From: Planctomycetota bacterium
GTDB taxonomy: Bacteria; Planctomycetota; Planctomycetia; Pirellulales; Lacipirellulaceae
Direction of reading: 5' to 3'
DNA: 64,000 bases
NCBI GenBank assembly: GCA_029259915.1
Contig: JAJDED010000021.1
Coordinates: 1 to 64,000 of the forward strand
The translations under genes were made by a program, and so were the position numbers. Shown piece after piece: positions 1 through 8,397 of this stretch; position 1 is the first letter of the stretch; the number at the start of each line of letters is the position of its first letter. The notes under the pieces are model-generated. The model saw only the letters and a list, made by a program, of their open reading frames with translations, had not been told where the DNA came from and ran no database searches.

Positions 1-198
1 CCAGAGCAGCAGGTGCCAATGATTGGGCATGACGCAATAAGCAAGAATCCGAACTGCCGTCCGCTGGTGTGTTTCGGTAAGCACTTTTTCGAAGGCAAGG
101 TAGTCCCCCTCTTTTTCAAAAAGCTTCATCCGCCCCACGGCCCGGTTGAGCACATGATAGATCACCCCGCCACTGGCTGCTCGCAATCGTCTTGGCAT
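1..198 (-). CDS. REP-associated tyrosine transposase (RAYT), 5' part only
   Basis: An open frame begins at ATG 198-196 on the minus strand and stays open to base 1, giving the first 66 residues; the rest lies beyond the window. The N-terminus MPRRLRAASGGVIYHVLNRA and the motif MPNHWHLLLW match the Y1/HUH single-strand transposase domain (transposase_17, IS200-like, RAYT group), whose His-hydrophobic-His pair binds the metal; here it is H60-W-H62. The catalytic tyrosine would lie further downstream and cannot be seen. Family knowledge: RAYTs are usually single-copy and are linked to REP/BIME palindromes. This window holds several palindromic intergenic families, so the pairing is suggestive. 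The gene is downstream of, and co-oriented with, mntR. Confidence 0.85.
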   Translation of the reverse strand, partial: MPRRLRAASGGVIYHVLNRAVGRMKLFEKEGDYLAFEKVLTETHQRTAVRILAYCVMPNHWHLLLW

Positions 199-229
199 TC
201 CCCCAAGTTACAGCATGCAACCAACGGCG

Positions 230-682
230 TCAATAAAAGACTCCCGACCCCTTTTTAAGAAATCGCTGCATCGCGGCGAGTGTTTCTGGGCTGACGTGAT
301 GTTCAATCCCTTCGCTATCGGTCGCTGCGGTCGACTCGCCGACACCAATTTCGATGAGAAATTGATAAACAATTTCATGACGTCGACGTGATGCTTGTGC
401 CAATTTCGTTCCCGCTTTTGTGAGTTGAAGCGGGGCGTAAGGCTCTGTCACTACGAATCCATCGCGCTGCAAACGTCCGATTGTGCGGTTCACCGTGACG
501 TGGCTCACTTGGAATTGCTTGACCAAATCCACAGCTCGGCAACTTCCACGCGACTCGATGCAATCGGCAATTGCTTCGACGTAATCTTCGGCCAACTCGG
601 TGGCATGGTCCGAGCGAGTACGCGAGTGTCTATTCTGCCTCTTTTTTGATGCCGTCACGGGACGTCCCCAATCGTTATTCAA
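230..682 (-). CDS. mntR: Manganese-responsive transcriptional regulator MntR (DtxR family)
   Basis: A 150-residue DtxR-family protein with an N-terminal winged helix (about 30-95) and a metal-binding dimerisation region (about 100-145), lacking the SH3-like domain of long DtxR/IdeR proteins, as in MntR. The six metal ligands known from Bacillus subtilis MntR all have counterparts: D33 and E36 (AEDYVEAI), H102 (RRHEIV), and E124, E127, H128 (SEGIEHHVS). It should be a cytoplasmic, Mn(II)-activated repressor of manganese uptake or activator of efflux. No Mn transporter is in the window. A basic, disordered N-terminal extension of about 28 residues precedes the HTH; a later start is possible but no other methionine lies nearby. 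Two palindromes of MntR-box type lie about 185 bp upstream. Confidence 0.88.
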   Translation of the reverse strand: MNNDWGRPVTASKKRQNRHSRTRSDHATELAEDYVEAIADCIESRGSCRAVDLVKQFQVSHVTVNRTIGRLQRDGFVVTEPYAPLQLTKAGTKLAQASRRRHEIVYQFLIEIGVGESTAATDSEGIEHHVSPETLAAMQRFLKKGSGVFY

Positions 683-866
683 AAAAGTAGAGCCATTTTA
701 TCGTCAGACAAACGACAGGGTGCGTACAACAGAACGCTTTATCCGAGAATATCCGTGTCATCTGCGGTTATTTCCCCTCAGACCCTACGCTGGTGGCTTG
801 GTGACACCAAGTCCGCCTCCCACGAGATTTTAGCAGATTTTTCCTAGAATGGCCCCTTGCTTTAAT

Positions 867-910
867 TGTAGCACCGGCTAAATTGTTGTTCAAGTTTAGC
901 ACAGGCTACA
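867..910. promoter_or_regulatory. Pair of MntR-box-like palindromes
   Basis: Two 16-bp sites, TGTAGCACCGGCTAAA (867-882) and TTTAGCACAGGCTACA (895-910), share the core TAGC-N4-GCTA. Their 12 outer bases are exact reverse complements of each other and the centres are 28 bp apart. The core matches that of the E. coli mntH MntR box (established knowledge). They lie 26-69 bp upstream of the DUF1559 start and between it and mntR. A weak promoter-like pair (TTGTTG 883-888, TACATT 907-912, 18-bp spacer) overlaps them. Binding by MntR is inferred. Confidence 0.5.
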
Positions 911-935
911 TTTTGTTGACTCGGGAGTTTATCTA

Positions 936-2027
936 ATGCGCCGCTTATCTACCCCTCGCTTCTCTAGGCCTTACCATGGTTTCACACTTGTCGAATTGTT
1001 GGTGGTGATTGCCATTATGGGTGTTCTTGTTTCATTGCTGTTGCCGGCGGTTCAGCAGGCCCGCGAGGCTGCCCGGCGCATAAACTGCAGCAGCAACCTC
1101 AAACAGTTGGGGCTGGCTATGCAGAGTCACCACGCCGCGCTGCAAAAATTTCCGGCAGGCTATGATTCATTTCCTACCAACAGCGGATCTGGTCCACCAG
1201 AGGCAAAAATTGATCCCAACACCTGGGACGCTGCCCCTGGTTGGGGTTGGGGTGCGGCTTTGCTGCCATACCTGGAACAAGGAAACATCTCCCAAAGCAT
1301 CCAATCGGACAATGTGATCTGGGATGCGGAGGTTGCTGATTTAGTTGCCGCCAAGCTTTCGATCTTCCTTTGTCCCTCGGTAAGCGAAGCGTCAGACGCG
1401 TTCACCGTGCAAGACGATTCGGGAAATCCGCTGACCATCGACGGCCGCGAAATCGTGCTGGGTCGGTCGCACTATGTAGCTAGCCACGGTCAGGAATCGT
1501 GCTGGGGCGAGTGCGGAGCGAATTCTTCCGGACTGGTTTTCAGTAATATCTACGACTTTACAACGACCACTGTGGCAGTCGACGGCGACGTATCTCGTCT
1601 GGCCGACGGGCCGTTCTATCGCAATTCGCAAACACAAATCCGTGAGATCACCGACGGCACGAGCAGCACGATCTTCTTAGGAGAGCACTCTTCCGCACTG
1701 AGCGACAAGACCTGGGTGGGAGTGGTTCCAGGCGCGTTTACTCATCCCAAGTTTACTTCGCCAGAAAACGGTCCTGACGCTGCGGCTACGCTCACTCTGG
1801 TTCATGCCGGTCCCTCGGGTGGTGAACTCGATATCACTGGCTTTCCTATCATTCATCCTGTGAATTTCCCCACGTTTCACGTCGGACAAATGTTTTCCGA
1901 ACATCCTGGCGGCGGGCAAATTGCTTTTGGCGACGGCTCCGTGCGATTCGTCAAAGAAGACATCGATCTGATTCTCTTTGCCGAGCTTTCGAGCATTGAT
2001 GAAGACGAATTGATTGAGGAGTTTTAA
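936..2027 (+). CDS. DUF1559 family prepilin-like protein
   Basis: A 363-residue protein with a type IV prepilin/pseudopilin N-terminus: a short basic leader, then FTLVELLVVIAIMGVLVSLL with the Glu expected at position +5 of the mature protein (about residues 17-36), followed by QQAREAARR. The C-terminus has EHPGGGQIAFGDGSVRF, the H-X9-DG signature of the planctomycete/verrucomicrobial DUF1559 family. Family members occur in large numbers in Planctomycetes and are thought to be exported by a type II secretion/pilus-like system; their individual functions are unknown. A hypothetical membrane-anchored gene follows after 2 bp and is probably co-translated. Possible MntR sites lie just upstream, which would be an unusual connection. 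Confidence 0.93.
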   Translation: MRRLSTPRFSRPYHGFTLVELLVVIAIMGVLVSLLLPAVQQAREAARRINCSSNLKQLGLAMQSHHAALQKFPAGYDSFPTNSGSGPPEAKIDPNTWDAAPGWGWGAALLPYLEQGNISQSIQSDNVIWDAEVADLVAAKLSIFLCPSVSEASDAFTVQDDSGNPLTIDGREIVLGRSHYVASHGQESCWGECGANSSGLVFSNIYDFTTTTVAVDGDVSRLADGPFYRNSQTQIREITDGTSSTIFLGEHSSALSDKTWVGVVPGAFTHPKFTSPENGPDAAATLTLVHAGPSGGELDITGFPIIHPVNFPTFHVGQMFSEHPGGGQIAFGDGSVRFVKEDIDLILFAELSSIDEDELIEEF

Positions 2028-2029
2028 TA

Positions 2030-2380
2030 ATGGCTTTAGCAATGGCAGTGCAATCTTCTCAGTGGCGCACGGTTGGAATCGCACTTGGTATGGCTTGTCT
2101 GATTGCTTTAGCAGCGTTGATGTTTCGCCAAGGCTATAGCGAAATTGGTCCCCAAGCTTATGAATACGCGACTGCACTCTATTCCATCTGTAATCGTCGA
2201 GACGAATCTCGTCTCGAAAAAATTTCTGAATTGATCGAGAAATCGGTCGCAGACTCAGAGATTACGGAAACCGAATCGCGCTGGCTTAACGAAATCATCG
2301 CCCTGGCAGACGATGGCTATTGGGAAGAAGCATCTTACGACACACGCCAATTGATGCTGAGCCAGGTCAAAGGGCGCTAG
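2030..2380 (+). CDS. Small membrane-anchored hypothetical protein
   Basis: A 116-residue protein whose ATG lies 2 bp after the DUF1559 stop, implying translational coupling. Residues about 13-33 form one hydrophobic segment (VGIALGMACLIALAALMF); the rest is a charged, mostly helical soluble region rich in Glu and Arg (RRDESRLEKISELIEKSV and following). No known domain is recognised. A second in-frame ATG four codons in is an alternative start. Position suggests that it works with the DUF1559 protein, but nothing in the sequence gives a mechanism. Confidence 0.75.
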   Translation: MALAMAVQSSQWRTVGIALGMACLIALAALMFRQGYSEIGPQAYEYATALYSICNRRDESRLEKISELIEKSVADSEITETESRWLNEIIALADDGYWEEASYDTRQLMLSQVKGR

Positions 2381-2645
2381 TGAGAATGGCAGCAGGTAGC
2401 CCAGGCAACTCTTGTTGTCGCATAGCGATCACAAGCTTAGGCCGGTTGCAAAAACCCTTTGGGCTCTGCAAAATCTGATTTCTATGCCAACCAAGACACC
2501 TCCAGGCAACGTAACCGACCATCCCGACCTGTTTGCAGGCCGCTTGCCAGGGTGGGGGTTGCGAACCACAATGGTCTGATTGTGTCCAGCAAATCAGGCG
2601 GGACGTGACGGTCGTTTTATTCTTTGTTTAATTGGAAATCTAAAG

Positions 2646-3860
2646 ATGGCAACTTGTGTATTGGCATATTCGGGTGGGTTGGATACGTCGGTTATTTTGG
2701 GTTGGTTACAGGATGAGGGCTACGATATCCACGCGGTGTACGTCGATCTTGGGCAGCCTTGCGAAGACCGGGAGGCCATTCTCCAAAAAGCTCGCGATCA
2801 CGGTGCGGTCTCATCTCGGTTGGTCGACGCCCGCGAAGAGCTGTGCCGCGACTTTGCTTTTCCCGTTTTGCAGTGGCAAGCCAAGTACGAAGGAATCTAT
2901 CTGCTTGGCACATCGATCGCCCGTCCTCTGATTTCCAAAGTCTGTTTGCAGGTGGCTCGGGAAGTGGGTGCCAAAGCCTATGCCCACGGTGCCACCGGCA
3001 AGGGGAACGACCAATGCCGATTCCAACTCGCTGCCGAGGCACTCGATCCCGAGGTAAAAATCATTGCCCCCTGGCGAATCGAAAAATTCCGCCAGCAGTT
3101 CCCCGGTCGGACCGAGATGATTGACTACTGCGACGCCAAAAAAATTCCCGTCAAAGCGTCACTCGCCAAACCTTACAGCTCCGACGAAAACTGCCTGCAC
3201 ATAAGTTACGAAGCAGGCAAACTCGAAGACCCGGCAGAGAATGGCATAGCAATGGTCGACTTCGGCATGACCGTTTCTCCGCAGAATGCGCCCGATCAGG
3301 TGGAAGAGGTGACCGTCTCGTTCACCAGTGGCGTGCCAACAGCCATCAACGGCCAGGAAAAAAGCCCGCTTGAAATCGTCGAAGGCATGAACACAATCGC
3401 CGGGCGCAACGGCGTTGGGCGAATCGACATTGTCGAAAACCGATTCGTCGGAATGAAAAGCCGCGGCGTGTACGAAGCACCTGGCATGACCGCTCTGTAT
3501 GCTGCCCATCTGGCGATTGAACAACTTACACTCGACCGCGATTTGGTGCATCTGCGCGATCGATTGTCGCCCGAAGTAGCCGAGATGGTTTATTACGGTT
3601 TTTGGTTTGTGCCGAAGTTCGACGCACTATTAGCATTTATCCGCGAAGCCCAACAGCCGGTAACCGGCGACGTCACACTCGGGCTGTACAAGGGCAACGT
3701 AATGATCCACGGCCGCACGAGTCCCAACAGCCTGTACGATGCCGAAGTGGCCAGCATGGAAGGCGGAGGCAGCTACGACCAAACCGACGCCGAGGGCTTC
3801 CTACGCCTGCAAGGATTACCGAGCAGGGTGCTCGGGAAAGTCAGCCCGAGAGTTTATTAA
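2646..3860 (+). CDS. argG: Argininosuccinate synthase
   Basis: ATP-dependent ligase joining citrulline and aspartate to argininosuccinate, the penultimate step of arginine synthesis, in the cytoplasm. The product of 404 residues is of normal length. The N-terminal P-loop AYSGGLDTSVILGWL (residues about 7-21) is diagnostic, followed by YAHGATGKGNDQCRF (citrulline/aspartate region) and the conserved NGVGRIDIVENRFVGMKSRG and YEAPG stretches. An upstream in-frame TTG at 2580 would add 22 residues unlike the family, so the ATG directly before ATCVLAYSGG is taken as the start. No other arg gene is adjacent. Purine-rich repeats begin right after the stop codon. Confidence 0.97.
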   Translation: MATCVLAYSGGLDTSVILGWLQDEGYDIHAVYVDLGQPCEDREAILQKARDHGAVSSRLVDAREELCRDFAFPVLQWQAKYEGIYLLGTSIARPLISKVCLQVAREVGAKAYAHGATGKGNDQCRFQLAAEALDPEVKIIAPWRIEKFRQQFPGRTEMIDYCDAKKIPVKASLAKPYSSDENCLHISYEAGKLEDPAENGIAMVDFGMTVSPQNAPDQVEEVTVSFTSGVPTAINGQEKSPLEIVEGMNTIAGRNGVGRIDIVENRFVGMKSRGVYEAPGMTALYAAHLAIEQLTLDRDLVHLRDRLSPEVAEMVYYGFWFVPKFDALLAFIREAQQPVTGDVTLGLYKGNVMIHGRTSPNSLYDAEVASMEGGGSYDQTDAEGFLRLQGLPSRVLGKVSPRVY

Positions 3861-3906
3861 GGAGCGAGGGGCGAGGGGCGAGGAGTGAGGAGTGAGGAGC
3901 GGGGGG
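3861..3906. repeat. Purine-rich tandem repeat, left flank of the four-helix-bundle gene
   Basis: The stretch after the argG stop is almost pure purine and built from GAGGAGTGAGG/GAGGGGCGAGG-type units. A pyrimidine-rich stretch of complementary character (CTCCTCACCCCTCGCTCCTC) lies at 4324-4366, so the small gene between them sits in a loose inverted-repeat frame. Confidence 0.7.
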
Positions 3907-3963
3907 AAAGGTGCCTTGCGATTGTTACGACGCTAAAACTTTTTTTCTGATGAAAGCTGAATT

Positions 3964-4323
3964 GTGCGCGGTTACCAAGATCTGAAAATCTGGCAATTGG
4001 GCGTTGAGATCACGATGTTGGTTTATCGATTGACAGCGTCGTTTCCTGATCACGAAATTTACGGACTTACCAGTCAACTGCGGCGTGCTGCTGTATCAGT
4101 GCCTTCGAATATCGCAGAAGGACATTCTCGCTCGGCGACCAAAGATTTGATTCGTTTCGTCAATATTGCCAAAGGGTCATTGGCAGAAATTGAAACCCAA
4201 TTGATTATTGCGAAACGATTGGGATATGGTGATTCCACATTGATTGACAATATCCTAACAATGTCCGATGAAGAGAGCCGCATGCTAAGTGGATACCGTC
4301 GATCACTAAAGTCCAAACTTTAA
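3964..4323 (+). CDS. Four-helix bundle protein (S23/IVP family)
   Basis: A 119-residue protein beginning GTG with RGYQDLKIWQLGVEITMLVY and carrying LTSQLRRAAVSVPSNIAEG and GSLAEIETQLIIAKRLGY, the signature of the S23 ribosomal/intervening-sequence-encoded four-helix bundle family (TIGR02436). Members were first seen in 23S rRNA intervening sequences and also occur as scattered single genes; the function is unknown. The gene is an island between argG and an unrelated permease, flanked by purine-rich and pyrimidine-rich complementary tracts, which suggests movement of the gene with its flanks. Confidence 0.9.
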   Translation: MRGYQDLKIWQLGVEITMLVYRLTASFPDHEIYGLTSQLRRAAVSVPSNIAEGHSRSATKDLIRFVNIAKGSLAEIETQLIIAKRLGYGDSTLIDNILTMSDEESRMLSGYRRSLKSKL

Positions 4324-4366
4324 CCCTCTCCCTTCGCTCCTAGCTCCTCACCCCTCGCTCCTCACT
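4324..4366. repeat. Pyrimidine-rich repeat, right flank of the four-helix-bundle gene
   Basis: The tract after the gene's stop is mostly C and T (CTCCTAGCTCCTCACCCCTC and neighbours). It is the reverse-strand counterpart of the units at 3861-3906 and runs up to the ATG of the next gene at 4368, so it also forms that gene's leader. Confidence 0.65.
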
Positions 4367-4367
4367 A

Positions 4368-5987
4368 ATGCTCTTCCTCGAAAACCCCGTCCTGCAACAC
4401 GAGTTGGTCGTCAATCTGCGGATGAAGCGCAGCTTCTTGCTGTTGTTCGCTTACGTGTCATTTCTGGGATTGTTGGTTTTTGCCGCCTGGCCCGCAGAGG
4501 AGCGGCTCGACTTGGCCAGGTCCGACAAGGCCAAGGCGTTGGTGAACCTGTTTTTCCTGGGGCAGTATTTTCTGATGTCGCTGATGGCGCCCAGTTTTGC
4601 GGCGGGGGCGATCACTGGCGAAAAAGAACGCAAGAGTTACGAAATGCTGTTGGCCAGCCCCGTCCGTCCGGGAGCCATTGTGTTGGGCAAACTTGCCGCC
4701 TCACTTTGTCCGTTGGCGGAATTAATGATTTGCTCGTTGCCGATCGTGATGCTCTGTTTGCCGCTGGGCGGCGTGTCGCCCTTGGAAGTGTTTGCGGCAT
4801 ATTTCGCGATGATTCTCTCGGTATCGCTATTTGGCATGTTGAGCCTCTGGTGTAGCAGCCTGTTTGTCCGCAGCTTTGCCGCTACGGTTGTCTCCTACTT
4901 GATGATCTTGCCGTTGGCGATGGTGGGAGTGTTAGTGTGGCACGCACTGGAAAATCTGGGCGAAGCACGGCTGCTCGTCGTATTTACCGTCGTGCCAATC
5001 GCCACAATCTCGATAGGTGCGATTCTCTGGGCAGACACGTGCCGACGCCTGATGCGTCCCCCCGACCTAGGCAGCGAAGGCAAACAAGTAATCGATCTGG
5101 AAACCGAAGCCGAGCATGCGGTCGGTCTTTACATCAAACGCGACGAGTTCCCCGATCGGTTGTTCGCGCCGCCAAAGCGAACGTCGTTGCTCCCCGAAAA
5201 TGCCAACCCCATCTACGACAAAGAAATCCGCAGCGAGATTTTCAGCCAGGGCACCCTCATGCTGCGGTTGGTCATCCAGATCAGCATGTTGATCGCCTTA
5301 GCGGTGATGGCGGTCTGTCTTTATATCAAGCAAGACCTTGCGCCCTGGTACATCGCGTATGTGTTGCTGTTCAACATGCTGGTCGGCCCCGTGTTTTCGG
5401 CAGGCAGTATTACCATCGAACGCGAGCGGCAAACGCTTGACATGTTGCTGACCACGTTGATCACCCCCTGGCAGATGCTTTGGGGAAAACTGCTTTCGGG
5501 ACTGCGCGTCTCGAGTGTGTTGACATCGTTCTTGATGTGGCCCGTGTTGCTCGCCTGTGTGATGCCGGGAGAGTACTGGTCGAACTTGCCAACGATGGGC
5601 GGCTATTTTCTGGTGGTAACCGTCGCTTGTCTCACCACGGCACTCACAGCCCTTTGTTGCTCGACATGGTTTCACAAGAGCGCAACAAGCTTGTCGGCAT
5701 CTTATGTGGTAATCGTCGCACTGTTTTTGGGGCCCGTCGCGGCAGGACAGTTTGTCGGCTACTTCATGCCCGACAGCCCCGCGGCAAGTCTGGTGCAATG
5801 GACGGAAATTTCCAGCCCGTTCTCGGCGGTTTTTAATCTGCCATTGGTGGTCAGCGATGCGCCCCAGTCGACGCTAGTAAACGTAAGCATCTTCTGGGGC
5901 CATTTGGCCTTTTCGTTGATTTACAACTTGTCGCTGCTGGTCATAATGATGTGGCTGTTCCAGGTGCGCTGGCGCGTTTCAGATTGA
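4368..5987 (+). CDS. ABC-2 type transporter permease, two-module
   Basis: A 539-residue polytopic membrane protein with two homologous ABC-2 permease modules. Module one contains SFAAGAITGEKERKSYEMLL and SPVRPGAIVLGKL (about 75-110); module two contains FSAGSITIERERQTLDMLLT with TPWQMLWGKLLSG (about 343-376). Each is followed by clusters of hydrophobic helices, about twelve in total. The elbow-helix motif E-(K/R)-E-R with LL-x-(S/T) is typical of permeases that work with a separate ATPase, but no ATPase gene is adjacent. The substrate is unknown. The ATG lies directly after the pyrimidine-rich repeat, so the native promoter region may have been altered by that element. Confidence 0.88.
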   Translation: MLFLENPVLQHELVVNLRMKRSFLLLFAYVSFLGLLVFAAWPAEERLDLARSDKAKALVNLFFLGQYFLMSLMAPSFAAGAITGEKERKSYEMLLASPVRPGAIVLGKLAASLCPLAELMICSLPIVMLCLPLGGVSPLEVFAAYFAMILSVSLFGMLSLWCSSLFVRSFAATVVSYLMILPLAMVGVLVWHALENLGEARLLVVFTVVPIATISIGAILWADTCRRLMRPPDLGSEGKQVIDLETEAEHAVGLYIKRDEFPDRLFAPPKRTSLLPENANPIYDKEIRSEIFSQGTLMLRLVIQISMLIALAVMAVCLYIKQDLAPWYIAYVLLFNMLVGPVFSAGSITIERERQTLDMLLTTLITPWQMLWGKLLSGLRVSSVLTSFLMWPVLLACVMPGEYWSNLPTMGGYFLVVTVACLTTALTALCCSTWFHKSATSLSASYVVIVALFLGPVAAGQFVGYFMPDSPAASLVQWTEISSPFSAVFNLPLVVSDAPQSTLVNVSIFWGHLAFSLIYNLSLLVIMMWLFQVRWRVSD

Positions 5988-6128
5988 AGCATTCCTAGTT
6001 ACAACGAGTGATCTCTGTGCTTCCGTGATTATTCATGTGAAATCCAAGCTTTCGCACTGCTTGACTCGGGTTTCAGCCGTATGCGATAACAGAGGTACAC
6101 ACAGGATTGATCCGCAGGAAATAGAACT

Positions 6129-7406
6129 ATGTCAGACGATTTGCCCACCGAAAACGTGCCCACGCAGGACGAGCTGGACCTGCTCAGGTACGAATCGCGA
6201 ATCAAACGTCCTTTGCAGATGAAGATTCCAGAGCTCGAGCGTGACGAGCGTCTGCGGCATGTGATATTTGGCGGGCAGTTTACGGTCGACTTGCTTGAAG
6301 AGTTAGCCGACACGGCAGACAAAATCCGCATTCTGTCGAAATTGCGCTCGGGGCAAGATTTTCTCATCAATTTGCTCAGCCACAAACGGGCAATGCTGTA
6401 TTTCACACAGCCCTCGACGCGAACTTTTCTCTCCTTTATGGCCGCCTGCCAAATTCTGGGAATGACGTGCAACGAGGTACGCGACCCGACGACCTCTTCC
6501 GAGACCAAGGGAGAAACCCGCTTTGACTCGATCCGCATGTTTAGCAGCTACTTCGATCTAATCATCATGCGCAGCAAGCTCCCCAGCCTAGCGGAGTGTT
6601 GCGCGTATCTGATGAACGATCTTCAAGACTCGGGAAACCGTAGCGTGCCGATCGTTAATGCCGGTTCAGGGGCCGATGAGCATCCGACGCAAGCGCTATT
6701 GGACGTATACACGTTGCAACGTTCGTTTCAGTTTGCCGATGCGAACGGTGCGTCTGTCTTGGACCGCTTCGACGAATTGCGCAATAGCTATCCCGACCTG
6801 ACGAAAGGACTGGCCCATAAAGTTTATGGTTTCTGTGGCGACATCGGGCGAGGACGTACCGTCCGGTCGTTGGCAAGTTTGCTGGCAAAGTATCAAGACG
6901 TCACATTGGTGTTTATTTCGCCCGATCATCCTACGCTAACGCTACGCGACGACCTGCGTAACCGCCTGTCCGAGCAAGGCGTTCGAATTCACGAAGTCAC
7001 GTCGTTTGAAGAACGCGTAAATGGCGTCCCTGCTATTGAATTGCTCGATGCGCTTTACATGACTCGGATTCAAAAAGAACACAACATACCCGCAGACGAT
7101 GAGCATTTCGCACAAATGGACTTATCGCAATACAAACTCACGCGGCAATTGGTAGCGAGGATGAAATCGTATGCGCCGATTCTTCATCCCTTCCCGCGCG
7201 ATCAACACTTTGGTGAGATCCCTCCTGAAATCGATAACGATCCGCGTGCTATGTATTTCCGTCAAGCTCGCAACGGCATGTGGATCCGCGCGGCGATGTT
7301 GGCTTCGATCTTTCGCGTCGATCACCATATCGCGCGCTATTTTTACGACGAGTACAAAGATTGGAACAACGCCGACGAGGGGAACGTGCCAACTTCGCAG
7401 CATTGA
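6129..7406 (+). CDS. pyrB: Aspartate carbamoyltransferase catalytic chain, N-terminally extended
   Basis: Transfers the carbamoyl group from carbamoyl phosphate to aspartate in pyrimidine synthesis. It has carbamoyl-phosphate motif PSTRTFLSF (about 97-105), the mobile-loop lysine in SSETKGETRFDSI, AGSGADEHPTQALLD (about 178-192), LYMTRIQKE, and the C-terminal HPFPRDQHFGEIPPEI and ARNGMWIRAAML, all aligning with ATCase rather than ornithine carbamoyltransferase. At 425 residues it is about 100 longer than the E. coli chain. The extra length is an acidic N-terminal arm of about 60-70 residues plus insertions such as ASVLDRFDELRNSYPDLTKG. No regulatory chain (pyrI) is next to it. Confidence 0.9.
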   Translation: MSDDLPTENVPTQDELDLLRYESRIKRPLQMKIPELERDERLRHVIFGGQFTVDLLEELADTADKIRILSKLRSGQDFLINLLSHKRAMLYFTQPSTRTFLSFMAACQILGMTCNEVRDPTTSSETKGETRFDSIRMFSSYFDLIIMRSKLPSLAECCAYLMNDLQDSGNRSVPIVNAGSGADEHPTQALLDVYTLQRSFQFADANGASVLDRFDELRNSYPDLTKGLAHKVYGFCGDIGRGRTVRSLASLLAKYQDVTLVFISPDHPTLTLRDDLRNRLSEQGVRIHEVTSFEERVNGVPAIELLDALYMTRIQKEHNIPADDEHFAQMDLSQYKLTRQLVARMKSYAPILHPFPRDQHFGEIPPEIDNDPRAMYFRQARNGMWIRAAMLASIFRVDHHIARYFYDEYKDWNNADEGNVPTSQH

Positions 7407-7493
7407 CCTTTGGTTCAGTCATCTCCCACAAGTAACAATGTCCTCGATCAGTCTTCCCATGGCCCTACGGTGTTTCTGGGTTACAATGTTTCC

Positions 7494-8126
7494 ATGGCAT
7501 TGTTGATCGATGGTTACAACTTACTTCACGTGACTGCTTTCTTTGGCGAAGGTCGCGGCCAAGGCACTTTCCAGCATGCTCGCGAAGCCTTGTTGCGATT
7601 CCTCGCGGCATCGCTTACTGAGAACGAGCGCACCAATACGACCGTAGTTTTCGATGCGGCAGGGGCGCCGCCCGGTCTGCCAAGTTCAATTCGTGTTGAA
7701 GATATTTCTGTGCGCTATGCCGCCGGGTATCCCGATGCCGATAGCTTGATCGAGGAACTTATTCAGTCGGAAAACGCTCCGCGGTCGTTGCTCGTCGTGT
7801 CAAGCGATCATCGCATTCAACGTGCTGCACGTCGACGTCGCGCTAAAGCAATTGACAGCGACCGTTGGTACAGCGAACTTTGGCAACGCCGCGTCACATC
7901 TCGCAGCACACAGCAAATGGCGTTTCCCGAAAAACCTCTGGGCGAACTCAGTCCTGCAGAGATCGCTTATTGGGTGAGTGCATTTTCCACTCCAGATGTC
8001 AAGGAAAAATCTGCCTCTCCCGAATGGGGGGGCCCCTCTCAGAGCCCAACGGATATCCAGGATTCCGATAATCCTTTCCCTCCAGGCTACGGCGAAGATC
8101 TACTTCGCGATGACGAAGCGCTCTGA
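7494..8126 (+). CDS. NYN domain protein, YacP-like RNase family
   Basis: A 210-residue protein starting MALLIDGYNLLHV, with acidic active-site-type residues typical of NYN/PIN-like nucleases: D6 in LLIDGYN, YAAGYPDADSLIEELI, and VVSSDHRIQRAARRR. It matches the YacP (COG3688) group, predicted RNases; B. subtilis Rae1 of this group cleaves mRNA on the ribosome. The C-terminal 70 residues are low in structure and variable. An upstream in-frame TTG at 7410 would add 28 residues lacking family features, so ATG 7494 is preferred. It is 87 bp downstream of pyrB on the same strand. Confidence 0.82.
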   Translation: MALLIDGYNLLHVTAFFGEGRGQGTFQHAREALLRFLAASLTENERTNTTVVFDAAGAPPGLPSSIRVEDISVRYAAGYPDADSLIEELIQSENAPRSLLVVSSDHRIQRAARRRRAKAIDSDRWYSELWQRRVTSRSTQQMAFPEKPLGELSPAEIAYWVSAFSTPDVKEKSASPEWGGPSQSPTDIQDSDNPFPPGYGEDLLRDDEAL

Positions 8127-8397
8127 ATGTTCCGTTTGAGACGAATGTATCGGTTCTGCTATCTAAATCAAATTCTTATTTGCACTCATTTATCCTCTTG
8201 ATAAATGTCACGGTAGAAATAACCAGGGTGAATACACCGCAACGGCTGAAAACTAGACATTTTCATCACTTCTTTGCACATTTCTGCAGTGCCTATGACC
8301 TATTTTTGTTCGTTCCGAGGTAATGTAACTCTGCAAAGACCCACCAGGTGGGCTGACATTATCCTTTCCAACTGCACAGAAACATGAGGAAACCGCC

